This document shows positions 16,697 through 27,262 of a stretch of DNA of 64,000 nucleotides, one piece after another. Both the position numbers and the translations under genes were made by a program. The number at the start of each line of letters is the position of its first letter. The first letter of the stretch is position 1. The stretch covers positions 62,001 to 126,000 of the forward strand of contig CADAOZ010000006.1 in NCBI GenBank assembly GCA_902789735.1. The letters are read 5' to 3'. The notes beneath the pieces are model-generated. The model saw only the letters and a program-made list of their open reading frames with translations, was not told where the DNA came from and ran no database searches. Origin of the DNA: an uncultured Lachnospiraceae bacterium (lineage in GTDB: Bacteria > Bacillota > Clostridia > Lachnospirales > Lachnospiraceae).

Positions 16697-17932
16697 TCAG
16701 AAGTTGTATTTGTTCAGTCCTGTTCTTTCCAGGTATGCCGTCAGAATCTCTTCCGGCAGGTACTTCCTGATAAAGCTGCTTTCAGCTGCCTTTTCGGCGG
16801 CTTCTTCCAGAGTGGCGGGAAGCCGTTCCAGATCATGCAGTGTTTTCCGGTCAGCCCGGAACAGGTTGATGTTTACGGCCGGCGGCGGTACAAGTTCCTG
16901 CCGCAGTCCTTCCAGCCCTGCATAGATCAAAAGTCCGAACGCCAGATACGGATTGGCCATGGTATCCGGAGACCTGAGCTCGCCTCTTTCATACTTGCCG
17001 AAGGCGGCGGGGACACGGATCAGGGTCGAGCGGTTCTCTCTGGACCAGGAAATATAGCCGGGCGCCATCAGGGTCCCCAGACGCCGGTAGGATTCCGGCA
17101 GAGGATTGAGGAAAAGTGTCATATCACTGATATTGGCAAGGATTCCGGCTATGACCGGTTCCAGTCCGGTCTCATTGTCTCCCGACTTTACCGAGAAGTT
17201 GATATGCATACCGTTGCCGGGCTGGTCCTGCATGGGTTTTGGGGAAAAGTCCGCCCCCGCTCCGTTGCGGTCGGCAATGGCATAGACCACGTTCCGGAAG
17301 GTCATGGCGTCATCCGCGGATTTCAGTGCCTCACAGTAACGGAAATCGATCTCATTCTGGCCGCGTCCCTCTTCATGATGGGAGCTTTCCGGATAGATTC
17401 CCATCTCTTCCAGGGTCATGCAGATTTCCCTGCGGATGTTCTCTCCGCGGTCTGCCGGTCCTACATCCATGTATCCCGCGTTGTCATAAGGGATCCGGGT
17501 GCTCTCTCCTTCCGAATCATTGCGGAAAAGGTAGAATTCCTGTTCCGTTCCAAACCGGAAAGTATAGCCCTCCCGGGCGGCGTCTTCCACGGCCCTGCGC
17601 AGGAATCCTCTGGTATCACAGGCAAAAGGAGTCCCGTCCGGCCATGTAATATCACAATACATGCGGACGACTCTGCCATGTTCCGGCCTCCAGGGGAGGA
17701 TGGCAAGGGTTCCGGGATCGGGATGCAGGAAAATATCAGATGTACTGAAATTCTCAAACCCGGCGACGGCCCAGGCGTCTATGGCAATGCCTTCGCTGAA
17801 GGCCCTGTCAAGTTCGGTGGGCATGATCGATATGTTTTTGGATTTTCCGAAAATATCGCTGAAGGCAAGCCGGATAAATTTTACATCCTCTTCTTCCACA
17901 AACTGCTTTACTTCCTGGCTGGTGTATTTCAT
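16697..17932 (-). CDS. glnA: Glutamine synthetase, type I (short form)
   Basis: 411 residues, somewhat shorter than the usual 440-470. It has the N-terminal beta-grasp region, EQEFYLF (metal ligands), an EGRGQNEIDFRY segment, the nucleotide-site NGMHINFS, and RVPAAFGKYERGELRSPD near the end, all type I features. There is no adenylylation loop tyrosine region of the enterobacterial kind. It makes glutamine from glutamate, ammonia and ATP. AGGAGGATTT precedes the ATG, and a consensus promoter lies 77-105 bases upstream. The leader of this gene does not show the hairpin-terminator of its neighbours. Probably co-transcribed with the ANTAR gene. Confidence 0.94.
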   Translation of the reverse strand: MKYTSQEVKQFVEEEDVKFIRLAFSDIFGKSKNISIMPTELDRAFSEGIAIDAWAVAGFENFSTSDIFLHPDPGTLAILPWRPEHGRVVRMYCDITWPDGTPFACDTRGFLRRAVEDAAREGYTFRFGTEQEFYLFRNDSEGESTRIPYDNAGYMDVGPADRGENIRREICMTLEEMGIYPESSHHEEGRGQNEIDFRYCEALKSADDAMTFRNVVYAIADRNGAGADFSPKPMQDQPGNGMHINFSVKSGDNETGLEPVIAGILANISDMTLFLNPLPESYRRLGTLMAPGYISWSRENRSTLIRVPAAFGKYERGELRSPDTMANPYLAFGLLIYAGLEGLRQELVPPPAVNINLFRADRKTLHDLERLPATLEEAAEKAAESSFIRKYLPEEILTAYLERTGLNKYNF

Positions 17933-18008
17933 AAATCCTCCTGCAAATAAGCGTCCGTTCTATACTGCTTGTTTTCCTGAACTCAGACGCCGACGGTCAA
18001 TTTCGATA

Positions 18009-18037
18009 ATTATGCAGTAAGTCATTGTGTATGTCAA
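18009..18037 (-). promoter_or_regulatory. glnA: glnA promoter
   Basis: Minus-strand TTGACA (18032-18037), 17-bp spacer, CATAAT (18009-18014), about 70 bases of leader before the glnA ribosome site. The leader contains GACCGTCGGCGTC but no T-tailed hairpin. Confidence 0.75.
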
Positions 18038-18126
18038 ATGTCCGGATCTGCCGGAAATCCGTCCCCAAAAACTGTTTCTGAACTGTTCCCGGAACCGGGT
18101 CTCTGGCATCGCGGCCGTGATTGCCG

Positions 18127-18243
18127 GCTGCAGCTATATTTTTCAGCTGTTCCTGCTGCCATCAGGCAAGGCTGGCATCTCAGCCGCCTTTGCCGGCTGC
18201 GGCTGCAGCTGTTTTCAGCTGTTCCTGTAGCCCATCAGGCTGG
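18127..18243 (-). repeat. Duplicated gltD 3' end, including the stop codon
   Basis: The end of gltD (CCTGATGGGCTACAGGAAC, then AGCTGA, then AAACAGCTGCAGCC) is copied about 75 bases downstream as CCTGATGGCAGCAGGAAC, AGCTGA, AAAATATAGCTGCAGCC. The copy lies in the gltD-glnA spacer, upstream of the glnA promoter. Confidence 0.8.
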
Positions 18244-19678
18244 CGTCGACCTCGGCTGCGCAGGCCCTGCCTTCCGCCAGGGCCCAGACCACCAGGCTCT
18301 GTCCCCGCCGCATATCACCGGCCGCGAATACGCCGGGTATATTGGTGGCATAGCTGCCCTCCGGCGTAGATACAACGCCCCTGCCTGTCATTTCCAGCCC
18401 CAGAGACGCGGGAATCTGTTTTTCCGCTCCGATGAAACCGGCCGCGATCAGAAGGAGGTCACAGGGCAGTTTCTGTTCTGAGCCTTTGATTTCGACCAGC
18501 TTCCCTTTCTCAAATGTGACCTGCACTGTCTCAATCGCTTTGATGCGTCCTTTCTCCGAAAAGACTTTCCGGACTGTGGTACTGAACACTCTGGGATCCC
18601 TGCCGAAGACCTGTATGGCTTCGGTATGTCCGTAATCGGTCCGCAGGGTTTTGGGCCATTCGGGCCAGGGATTGTCCGCTTTCCGCTCCGCCGGGGGCTT
18701 GGGCATCATTTCCAGGGCGGTGACCGACTTGCAGCCCATGCGGATCACAGTGCCGATGCAGTCATTGCCGGTATCTCCGCCGCCGACCACTACGACATGC
18801 TTACCCTTGGCCTGCATGGCTGCCGGAAGGTGGCTGCTGCCCAGCAGGTTTTTCGTGGCGGCGGTCAGAAAATCGACTGCGTAGAAGATGCCTTTCGTTC
18901 CCTCCATGCCTTCCGCCTGCAGGGGCCGGGGCTGTTTGGAACCGCAGCAAAGAATGACCGCGTCGTATTCTTCACGCAGATTGGAAATCTGCAGGTCTTT
19001 TCCGACATTGACGCCGGTCCGAAAAACGATGCCTTCCGCCTCCATCAGCTGCTGCCTGCGCGCGATCACGCTCTTGTCCAGCTTCATGTTGGGAATACCG
19101 TACATGAGCAGACCGCCGATCCTGTCTTCCCTTTCATAAACGGTAATGGCATGCCCCCTCTTGCGAAGGGCATCCGCCGCAGACAGGCCGGAAGGGCCGC
19201 TGCCGATCACCGCGATTTTTCTACCGCTTTCCCGGACAGGCGGCTTTCCTTCCATCCATCCCTGCCGGTATCCGGTCTCAATCAGATACAGCTCATTATC
19301 CCGAACTGTTACAGGTTCATCGTACTGACCGCAGATACATGCCTTCTCGCAGAGAGCGGGACAGACCCTTCCGGTAAATTCCGGAAAACGGTTGGTCTTC
19401 AGGAGCCTGGCCAGGGCGTGCCGGTCCTGCCCCTTGTAAATGGCGTCATTCCATTCGGGGATCAGATTGTGTAAAGGACAGCCCACCACCATGCCGCTCA
19501 GTTTCATGGCGGACTGGCAGAAGGGCACCCCGCAGTTCATGCACCTGGCCCCCTGTTGCCGCCTTATCTCCGCGGAATACGGGGTATGGAATTCCTGAAA
19601 GTTCCTGATCCTCGCGGCGGCCGGAATCTCTCTGTTTTCACATCGTTCATATTCTAAAAAACCTGTCTGTTTTCCCAT
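18215..19678 (-). CDS. gltD: Glutamate synthase, small subunit
   Basis: 487 residues, normal length. Two N-terminal cysteine clusters (CMNCGVPFC at about 46-54 and CPALCEKACICG at about 106-117) ligate 4Fe-4S centres. Two dinucleotide-binding motifs follow: VIGSGPSGLSAADAL for FAD and VVVGGGDTGNDC for NADPH. It passes electrons from NADPH to the large subunit for reduction of 2-oxoglutarate plus glutamine to two glutamates. AGGTGAAACG precedes the ATG. It follows gltB after 231 bases filled by a repeat array. Confidence 0.96.
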   Translation of the reverse strand: MGKQTGFLEYERCENREIPAAARIRNFQEFHTPYSAEIRRQQGARCMNCGVPFCQSAMKLSGMVVGCPLHNLIPEWNDAIYKGQDRHALARLLKTNRFPEFTGRVCPALCEKACICGQYDEPVTVRDNELYLIETGYRQGWMEGKPPVRESGRKIAVIGSGPSGLSAADALRKRGHAITVYEREDRIGGLLMYGIPNMKLDKSVIARRQQLMEAEGIVFRTGVNVGKDLQISNLREEYDAVILCCGSKQPRPLQAEGMEGTKGIFYAVDFLTAATKNLLGSSHLPAAMQAKGKHVVVVGGGDTGNDCIGTVIRMGCKSVTALEMMPKPPAERKADNPWPEWPKTLRTDYGHTEAIQVFGRDPRVFSTTVRKVFSEKGRIKAIETVQVTFEKGKLVEIKGSEQKLPCDLLLIAAGFIGAEKQIPASLGLEMTGRGVVSTPEGSYATNIPGVFAAGDMRRGQSLVVWALAEGRACAAEVDASLMGYRNS

Positions 19679-19749
19679 CGTTTCACCTGCTGTTTCTGTC
19701 TGCTGTACCGGTTCTATATGCCTGTATGCCTGTTCACGGAGCCTGTATC

Positions 19750-19908
19750 AGTTTGCTACCTGCCCGCGAGCTCTGAGCTGGTTGTTCCTGCCTGCCCGCG
19801 AGCTCTGAGCTGGTTGTTCTGCTGCCTGCCCGCGAGCTCTGGCTAACGAGCTCTGAGCTGGTGTGCCCCTGAGCCGGTGTGCCCTGCCCGCGAGCTCTGA
19901 GCTGCTTG
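19750..19908. repeat. GAGCTC-rich repeat array between gltB and gltD
   Basis: Four to five copies of TGCCCGCGAGCTCTGAGCTG alternate with GTTGTTC or GTGTGCCC words and start directly after the gltB stop. Each unit contains two overlapping AGCTC dyads able to form small hairpins. Confidence 0.85.
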
Positions 19909-19909
19909 T

Positions 19910-22900
19910 TCATGCCGTTGTCCCTGTCAGTTCCCGGAAGGCTTCCAGTTCCGCGTGTTCCCTGGAAATGCCCTGCTCCTCATAGCGGCCGATGGTCCGG
20001 ATCATCTTCTGGTAATCCCTGGCGATGACCTTCTTGAAGTTCCGGACTTCCCGGTCAAAATTGTCCAGGATCTCCTGTCCCCGTTCGGAACCGGTGGCCT
20101 GTACATAATCGGTCAGGATCTCTTTCAGTTCTCCAATATCGTATTTGTCCCTGAGCTGCTCCAGCTCGACCATGTCTTTGTTGATCCTGCGGTAGAGGCT
20201 GTGGTCCCTGTCCAGGACATAGGCGATGCCGCCGCTCATGCCGGCCGCAAAGTTCTTGCCCGTGCTGCCAAGAAGCACCGCTCTGCCGCCTGTCATATAT
20301 TCCAGGCCATGGTCGCCGCAGCCTTCCGCCACAGCGGTGGCGCCGGAGTTCCTGACGCAGAAACGCTCACCGGCCACGCCGCAAATATAGGCTGTGCCGG
20401 AAGTCGCCCCGTACAGGGCCACGTTGCCGACGATACAGTTTTCAGCGGCTTTGAACCTGCTGCCTTCCGGCGGGCTCACGATCAGTCTGCCTCCCGAGAG
20501 CCCCTTGCCGAAGCCATCGTTGGCGTCTCCCCTGAGCTGGATGGTCAGGCCGTGGGGAATGAAAGCCCCGAAGGACTGGCCGCCGCCGCCTTCACAATGA
20601 ATCAGGAAGCGGTCCGCGGGCAGGTCTTTGCAGGCACTGCCGTATCTGCGGACGATTTCCGAACCCAGGATGGTCCCGAAAGTCCGGTCTGTCGAGCTGA
20701 CGTCCACGTGAATGGAAGCACTGCTTTCCCCTTTCTTCACGGACTGTTCGAACCAGGGCAGGAGGAACCGTTCGTCCGCTGTCTTTTCCAGGCCGAAATC
20801 ATAGCTGCGGCCGGGGTCAAAACGATTGTCCTTTTCATGGGCAAATCCGGCTGTCAGAATCTGGTCAAAAGCGATGGTTCCCGCGTGGGGCTGTCCGAAT
20901 TTTTCCCGTTTCCGCAGGCAGTCTGTCCTGCCGATCATTTCGTCTACGGTCCGGAATCCCAGGCCGGCCATGATTTCGCGCAGCTGCATGGCCGCGAAGG
21001 TCATAAAGTTCATCAGGTGCTCGGGCTTTCCGGCAAAACGGGCGCGCAGGCGCTCATTCTGGGTGGCTATGCCGACGGGGCAGGTATCTTTGGAACATAC
21101 CCGCATCATCATGCAGCCCAGAGAGACCAGGGGAGCGGTGGCAAAACCATACTCTTCCGCTCCCAGGAGGGCCGCGATGGCCACATCCCTGCCTGTCATC
21201 AGCTTGCCGTCTGTCTCGATCCGGACCCGGGAACGCAGGCCGCTGCGGATCAGGGCCTGGTGGGTCTCGGCGACGCCCAGCTCCCAGGGAAGTCCGGCGC
21301 TGTGGACCGAGCTGTAAGGGGCCGCGCCTGTGCCGCCGTCATAACCGGAGATCAGGACCACCTGGGCGCCGGCTTTGGCAACGCCGGAGGCAATGGTACC
21401 TACGCCTGCTTCCGAAACCAGCTTGACGGATATGCGGGCCCTGCGGTTGGCGTTCTTCAGATCATAGATCAGCTGGGCCAGATCTTCGATGGAGTAGATG
21501 TCATGGTGGGGCGGCGGGGAAATCAGCTGGACGCCGGGCGTCGAGCACCTGGTGGCCGCCACCCAGGGATAGACCTTGGCCGCCGGGAGGTTTCCGCCTT
21601 CACCGGGCTTTGCCCCCTGGGCCATTTTAATCTGGATCTCTTCCGCGCTCAGCAGGTACTCCTCCGTGACACCGAAACGACCGGAAGCCACCTGCTTGAC
21701 CGCGCTGTTCCGGTCTGTCCCCAGCCGGTCGGCGGCTTCTCCGCCTTCACCCGTATTGGAACGGCCGCCCAGGCGGTTCATGGCCAGGGCAATGGTCTCA
21801 TGGGCCTCCCGGGACAGGGAGCCGTAGCTCATGGCGCCGGTCTGGAAACGGCGGACAATCTTTTCGACCGGTTCCACCTGGTCAAGATCGACCGGCTCTC
21901 CCGCGGGTACAAATTCCAGCAGGCCCCGCAGGGTGTGGGGGTGGGCGGCGTCATCGACAAGAGAGGCGTACTGACGGAATTTTTCATAATTTCCGGTCCG
22001 GACTGCCTGCTGCAGGAGGACGATGATCTCCGGACTGTAGAGGTGGTCCTCTTTGCCGGGGCCGCTGCGCAGGTTATGGAAGCCCAGGCTGTCCAGGACC
22101 GGATCCACCGGCAGGCCCATAGGATCGAAGGCCCGGTCATGCCGGTAGGCAATGCCTTCCTCCAGTTCCCGGATGCCGACCCCGCCGACTCTGCTGGCGA
22201 TACCGGCAAAGTATTTGTCGATCACTTCATCCGCCAGGCCTATGGCCTCGAAGATCCTTGCGGACTGGTAGGATTGTATGGTGGAAATGCCCATCTTGGC
22301 GGCGATCTTGACGACGCCTCCCAGCAGAGCTCTGTCATAATCGTAGATGGCTGTGTGCAGGTCTTTGTCCAGCAGGCCCAGGGAAATCAGTTCTTCGATA
22401 CATTCGTGGGCCAGATAAGGATTGACGGCCCTGACGCCGAAGCCCAGGACACAGGCTGTCTGATGGACATTCCTGACCTCCCCGCTCTCCAGGATCAGGG
22501 AGACTGCCGTCCGTTTTCTGGTATGGACAAGATGCTGCTCTACGGCGGAAACCGCCAGCAGGGCCGGAATGGGGACATGGTTCTCATCGACGCCCCTGTC
22601 GGAGAGGATGATGATATTGGTCCCTTCGGATACCGCCCGGTCGACCGACAGGTACAGGTGGTCGACGGCTTTGGAAAGGGAGGTATGTTTGTAATAGAGG
22701 AGGGATATGGTCGCTGTCCGGAAGCCTCTGTGCTTCATGGCTTTGATCTTCATCAGATCCACGCCTGTCAGGATGGGGTTGTTGACTTCCAGGACCGCGC
22801 AGTTTTCACCCTGTTCCTGAAGCAGATCGCCGTCCGAGCCAATGTAAACGGTGGTATCCGTCACGATCTTTTCCCGCAGGGAATCGATGGGCGGGTTGGT

Positions 22901-24439
22901 GACCTGGGCGAACTGCTGCTGGAAGAACCGGTCCAGCAGGGGATAGTTATCGGAAAGAGCCGCCAGGGGAACATCATGGCCCATGGATACCGTGGGCTCC
23001 GCGCCGCCGGCCGCGGCTTCCAGGATGTAAGACCTGACCTCTTCATAGCTGTAGCCGAAAACTTTGTAAAGTCTGTCCCGTTCTGCCTGGCTGTGGACCG
23101 GCACCTGGCGGTTGGGGATGGTCAGCTCCCGGAGATGAATCAGGTAGGCGTCCAGCCATTCCCCGTAAGGATTGGCGGAGGCGTAGAATTCTTTGGCTTC
23201 CTCATCGGATATGATCCGTTTTCTCTGGGTATCGACCAGGAGCATCCGGCCGGGCGTGAGTCTTGCTTTTTTTATGATCCGGGCGGGATCGATATCCAGC
23301 ACGCCGACCTCAGAGGCAAGGATCAGCCGGTGGTCGTCCGTGATGTAATATCTTGAAGGGCGCAGACCGTTCCTGTCCAGCGTGGCCCCGAACAGGTCCC
23401 CATCCGTGAACATGATGGCGGCAGGCCCGTCCCAGGGCTCCATCATGGTCGCATAATAATGGTAGAAGTCCTTCCGAGACTCGCTCATGAAGCGGTTGTT
23501 CTTCCAGGGCTCAGGGATCAGGGTCATCATGGCAAGGGGCAGTTCCATCCCGTTCATATAGAGGAATTCCAGGGTATTGTCCAGCATGGCGGAATCGGAG
23601 CCGCTGGCTGTGATGACCGGATAGATCTTGTCCCGCTCGGACGACAGGAGGGGGGAATGCATGGTCTCTTCTCTGGCCAGCATACGGTCCGCGTTGCCCC
23701 GGATGGTATTGATCTCACCGTTATGGGCAATGAAACGGTAGGGATGGGCTCTTTCCCAGCTGGGCAGGGTATTGGTGGAGAACCTGGAGTGGACCATGGC
23801 AATGGCTGTCTTGTAGGCTTTGCTCTGCAGATCTTCATAGAATCTGCGCAGCTGGCCCACCAGAAACATTCCTTTATAGACAATGGTCCGGGAGGACAGG
23901 GAACAGATATAGGTATCTTCCGAGCTCTGCTCAAATTCCCGGCGGACAACGTAGAGTCTGCGGTCAAAGTCGATTCCTCTGGGAATATCCGCAGGTCTTT
24001 GCAGGAAACACTGCCAGATGGCCGGCATGCAGTCCCTGGCCGGGGCGCCCAGAATCTCAGGATGGATGGGGACTTCACGCCAGCCGATTACGGTAATCCC
24101 TTCTTTTTCAGCGATCACTTCGAACAGCCTTCTGGCGAAGGTCCGCTTCAGGTCATTGCGGGGCAGGAAGAACATGCCGATCCCGTAGTCTCCCGCTTCT
24201 CCGATTTCCATATGCATACGGTACGCCGCAGCCGAAAAGAAAGGATGGGAAATCTGCAGCAGGATACCTACGCCGTCTCCGACTGTGCCGCTGGCGTCCT
24301 TGCCTGCCCTGTGTTCCAGTTTTTCTACGATTGAGAGCGCGTCATCCATTACGGAATACTCCGGCACGCCGTCGATTTTCACGACCGCGCCGATCCCGCA
24401 GGCATCATGTTCTCTGTCATATGAAAGCCCTTTATTCAT
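19910..24439 (-). CDS. gltB: Glutamate synthase, large subunit
   Basis: 1509 residues from the ATG at 24439, which lies about 10 bases after AAAGGATG; the frame is open another 18 codons but those bases are the leader terminator. After MNKGLSYDREHDACGIG, Cys14 becomes the N-terminal nucleophile of the class II amidotransferase domain once processed. A central domain, the FMN/3Fe-4S synthase domain (GAKPGEGGNLP, then a Cys cluster CMMMRVCSKDTCPVG) and the C-terminal beta-helix GXGXG domain (GGGGQSFGAFIPHG...) follow in the normal order. It converts glutamine and 2-oxoglutarate to glutamate. Own promoter and attenuator-like leader. Confidence 0.97.
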   Translation of the reverse strand: MNKGLSYDREHDACGIGAVVKIDGVPEYSVMDDALSIVEKLEHRAGKDASGTVGDGVGILLQISHPFFSAAAYRMHMEIGEAGDYGIGMFFLPRNDLKRTFARRLFEVIAEKEGITVIGWREVPIHPEILGAPARDCMPAIWQCFLQRPADIPRGIDFDRRLYVVRREFEQSSEDTYICSLSSRTIVYKGMFLVGQLRRFYEDLQSKAYKTAIAMVHSRFSTNTLPSWERAHPYRFIAHNGEINTIRGNADRMLAREETMHSPLLSSERDKIYPVITASGSDSAMLDNTLEFLYMNGMELPLAMMTLIPEPWKNNRFMSESRKDFYHYYATMMEPWDGPAAIMFTDGDLFGATLDRNGLRPSRYYITDDHRLILASEVGVLDIDPARIIKKARLTPGRMLLVDTQRKRIISDEEAKEFYASANPYGEWLDAYLIHLRELTIPNRQVPVHSQAERDRLYKVFGYSYEEVRSYILEAAAGGAEPTVSMGHDVPLAALSDNYPLLDRFFQQQFAQVTNPPIDSLREKIVTDTTVYIGSDGDLLQEQGENCAVLEVNNPILTGVDLMKIKAMKHRGFRTATISLLYYKHTSLSKAVDHLYLSVDRAVSEGTNIIILSDRGVDENHVPIPALLAVSAVEQHLVHTRKRTAVSLILESGEVRNVHQTACVLGFGVRAVNPYLAHECIEELISLGLLDKDLHTAIYDYDRALLGGVVKIAAKMGISTIQSYQSARIFEAIGLADEVIDKYFAGIASRVGGVGIRELEEGIAYRHDRAFDPMGLPVDPVLDSLGFHNLRSGPGKEDHLYSPEIIVLLQQAVRTGNYEKFRQYASLVDDAAHPHTLRGLLEFVPAGEPVDLDQVEPVEKIVRRFQTGAMSYGSLSREAHETIALAMNRLGGRSNTGEGGEAADRLGTDRNSAVKQVASGRFGVTEEYLLSAEEIQIKMAQGAKPGEGGNLPAAKVYPWVAATRCSTPGVQLISPPPHHDIYSIEDLAQLIYDLKNANRRARISVKLVSEAGVGTIASGVAKAGAQVVLISGYDGGTGAAPYSSVHSAGLPWELGVAETHQALIRSGLRSRVRIETDGKLMTGRDVAIAALLGAEEYGFATAPLVSLGCMMMRVCSKDTCPVGIATQNERLRARFAGKPEHLMNFMTFAAMQLREIMAGLGFRTVDEMIGRTDCLRKREKFGQPHAGTIAFDQILTAGFAHEKDNRFDPGRSYDFGLEKTADERFLLPWFEQSVKKGESSASIHVDVSSTDRTFGTILGSEIVRRYGSACKDLPADRFLIHCEGGGGQSFGAFIPHGLTIQLRGDANDGFGKGLSGGRLIVSPPEGSRFKAAENCIVGNVALYGATSGTAYICGVAGERFCVRNSGATAVAEGCGDHGLEYMTGGRAVLLGSTGKNFAAGMSGGIAYVLDRDHSLYRRINKDMVELEQLRDKYDIGELKEILTDYVQATGSERGQEILDNFDREVRNFKKVIARDYQKMIRTIGRYEEQGISREHAELEAFRELTGTTA

Positions 24440-24481
24440 TTCTTCCGCATCCTTTCGTTTGGTTTCTGAAGCTTTGAAAAT

Positions 24482-24540
24482 AAAAAAGGGCAAAGACGTC
24501 TCTAATGTCCGAAAACATCAGAGACGCCTTTGCCTCTTTA
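24482..24540 (-). promoter_or_regulatory. gltB leader: ANTAR-type hairpin nested in an intrinsic terminator
   Basis: Minus-strand stem AGAGGC/GTCTCT with hexaloop AAAGGC (24520-24537) lies within the 5' arm of a 19-bp terminator stem (24489-24534) followed by CTTTTTTATTTT. Compared with the pyrG leader, both stem arms have changed together (AAAGGC/GTCTTT to AGAGGC/GTCTCT) while the loop is identical. Confidence 0.72.
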
Positions 24541-24544
24541 ACGC

Positions 24545-24573
24545 ATCATAGTATCTCCGTGCGGGTTTGTCAA
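24545..24573 (-). promoter_or_regulatory. gltB: gltB promoter
   Basis: Minus-strand TTGACA (24568-24573), 17-bp spacer, TATGAT (24545-24550). Predicted transcription begins about 5 bases before the leader hairpin. The 447-base gap 24440-24886 holds the two divergent promoters, the two leaders and a repeat array. Confidence 0.88.
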
Positions 24574-24591
24574 GGGGCTGGCGTTATGAAC

Positions 24592-24738
24592 CAGGGAGGA
24601 CTGAACCAGGGAGGTGAACCGGGAAGTCTGACGCCCGGTTCACTTGTGAACCACTAAGTCTGACGCCCGGTCCATTTGTGAACCACTAAGTCTGACGCCC
24701 GGTCCATTTGTGAACCACTAAGTCTGACGCCCGGTTCA
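24592..24738. repeat. Four 32-bp repeats with loop AAGTCTGACG, between divergent gltB and glnN promoters
   Basis: The word AAGTCTGACGCCCGGT occurs at 24624, 24656, 24688 and 24720, an exact 32-bp period. Each unit can fold with TGAACC and GGT(T/C)CA arms around the AAGTCTGACG loop. The same element is present beyond alaS at 56463-56540. There are no unique spacers and no cas genes, so this is not a CRISPR array. Confidence 0.88.
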
Positions 24739-24748
24739 AAATTGGTGG

Positions 24749-24777
24749 TTGACAAGGGGGGAACTTTCCTGTAGAAT
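24749..24777 (+). promoter_or_regulatory. glnN promoter
   Basis: TTGACA (24749-24754), 17-bp spacer, TAGAAT (24772-24777). It diverges from the gltB promoter, with the 32-bp repeats between them. Confidence 0.88.
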
Positions 24778-24787
24778 CACGTTCCAT

Positions 24788-24835
24788 AAAGGCAAAGGCG
24801 TCTTTGAGTCATCAGGCTCAAAGGCGCCTTTTTCT
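24788..24835 (+). promoter_or_regulatory. glnN leader: ANTAR-type hairpin overlapping an intrinsic terminator
   Basis: Hairpin AAAGGC/GTCTTT with hexaloop AAAGGC (24788-24805), starting about 10 bases after the -10. The loop and 3' arm are also the 5' arm of a 15-bp terminator (24794-24831) followed by TTCTGTTTC. Third member of the set with the pyrG and gltB leaders. Confidence 0.72.
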
Positions 24836-24886
24836 GTTTCATCAAAAATAAAAGTGAAAAAACAAAAGTGAAAAGGAGACATGAAT

Positions 24887-26970
<2,084 letters not shown>

Positions 26971-26983
<13 letters not shown>

Positions 26984-27108
26984 CGAGCCTCCACTAACCG
27001 GACTCCATTGACCGGTGTCCATTGACCGGTGTCCACTAACCGGCCTCCATTGACCGGCCTCCATTGACCGGTGTCCATTGACCGGCCTCCATTGACCGGC
27101 ACCGCTGG
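26971..27108 (+). repeat. Tandem array made of the glnN 3' end and stop codon
   Basis: The last codons and stop of glnN, CGGTGTCCATTGAC, are repeated about nine times (variants CGGCCTCCATTGAC, CGGTGTCCACTAAC) to 27108. Every copy keeps the CAT-TGA or CAC-TAA pattern. Beyond it, 27110-27262 is AT-rich and holds three TATGTGCTG words ahead of asnB; no clear promoter can be chosen. Confidence 0.9.
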
Positions 27109-27262
27109 TTCATCAATACGTTAAAAAGCCGGTATTAATATTAAAAAGGCTGATACTGATATAAGAGCTTATATAAGTACTGAATATTATGTGCTGATCG
27201 TATGTGCTGGTATTATGTGCTGATATAAGACAGACAGAAAACAGAATGAAAGGTCGTGCACT

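Noticed and set aside
17933-18008. ANTAR-type attenuator in front of glnA
   Set aside because: The GACCGTCGGCGTC words cannot form the A1/G4 hexaloop hairpin and no T-tailed terminator follows.
19955-23356. Very long plus-strand open frame opposite gltB (about 1130 codons), and similar ones opposite pyrG, the histidine kinase, glgX and alaS
   Set aside because: They mirror genuine conserved genes on the other strand, have no ribosome site or family motifs, and result from the GC-rich codon pattern.
24440-24493. Longer GltB start at 24493
   Set aside because: Those codons are the leader terminator and its T tract; the processed Cys of the amidotransferase domain fits the ATG at 24439.
24592-24738. 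CRISPR array (regular 32-bp period)
   Set aside because: The whole period is conserved, leaving no unique spacers, only four units exist and there are no cas genes.
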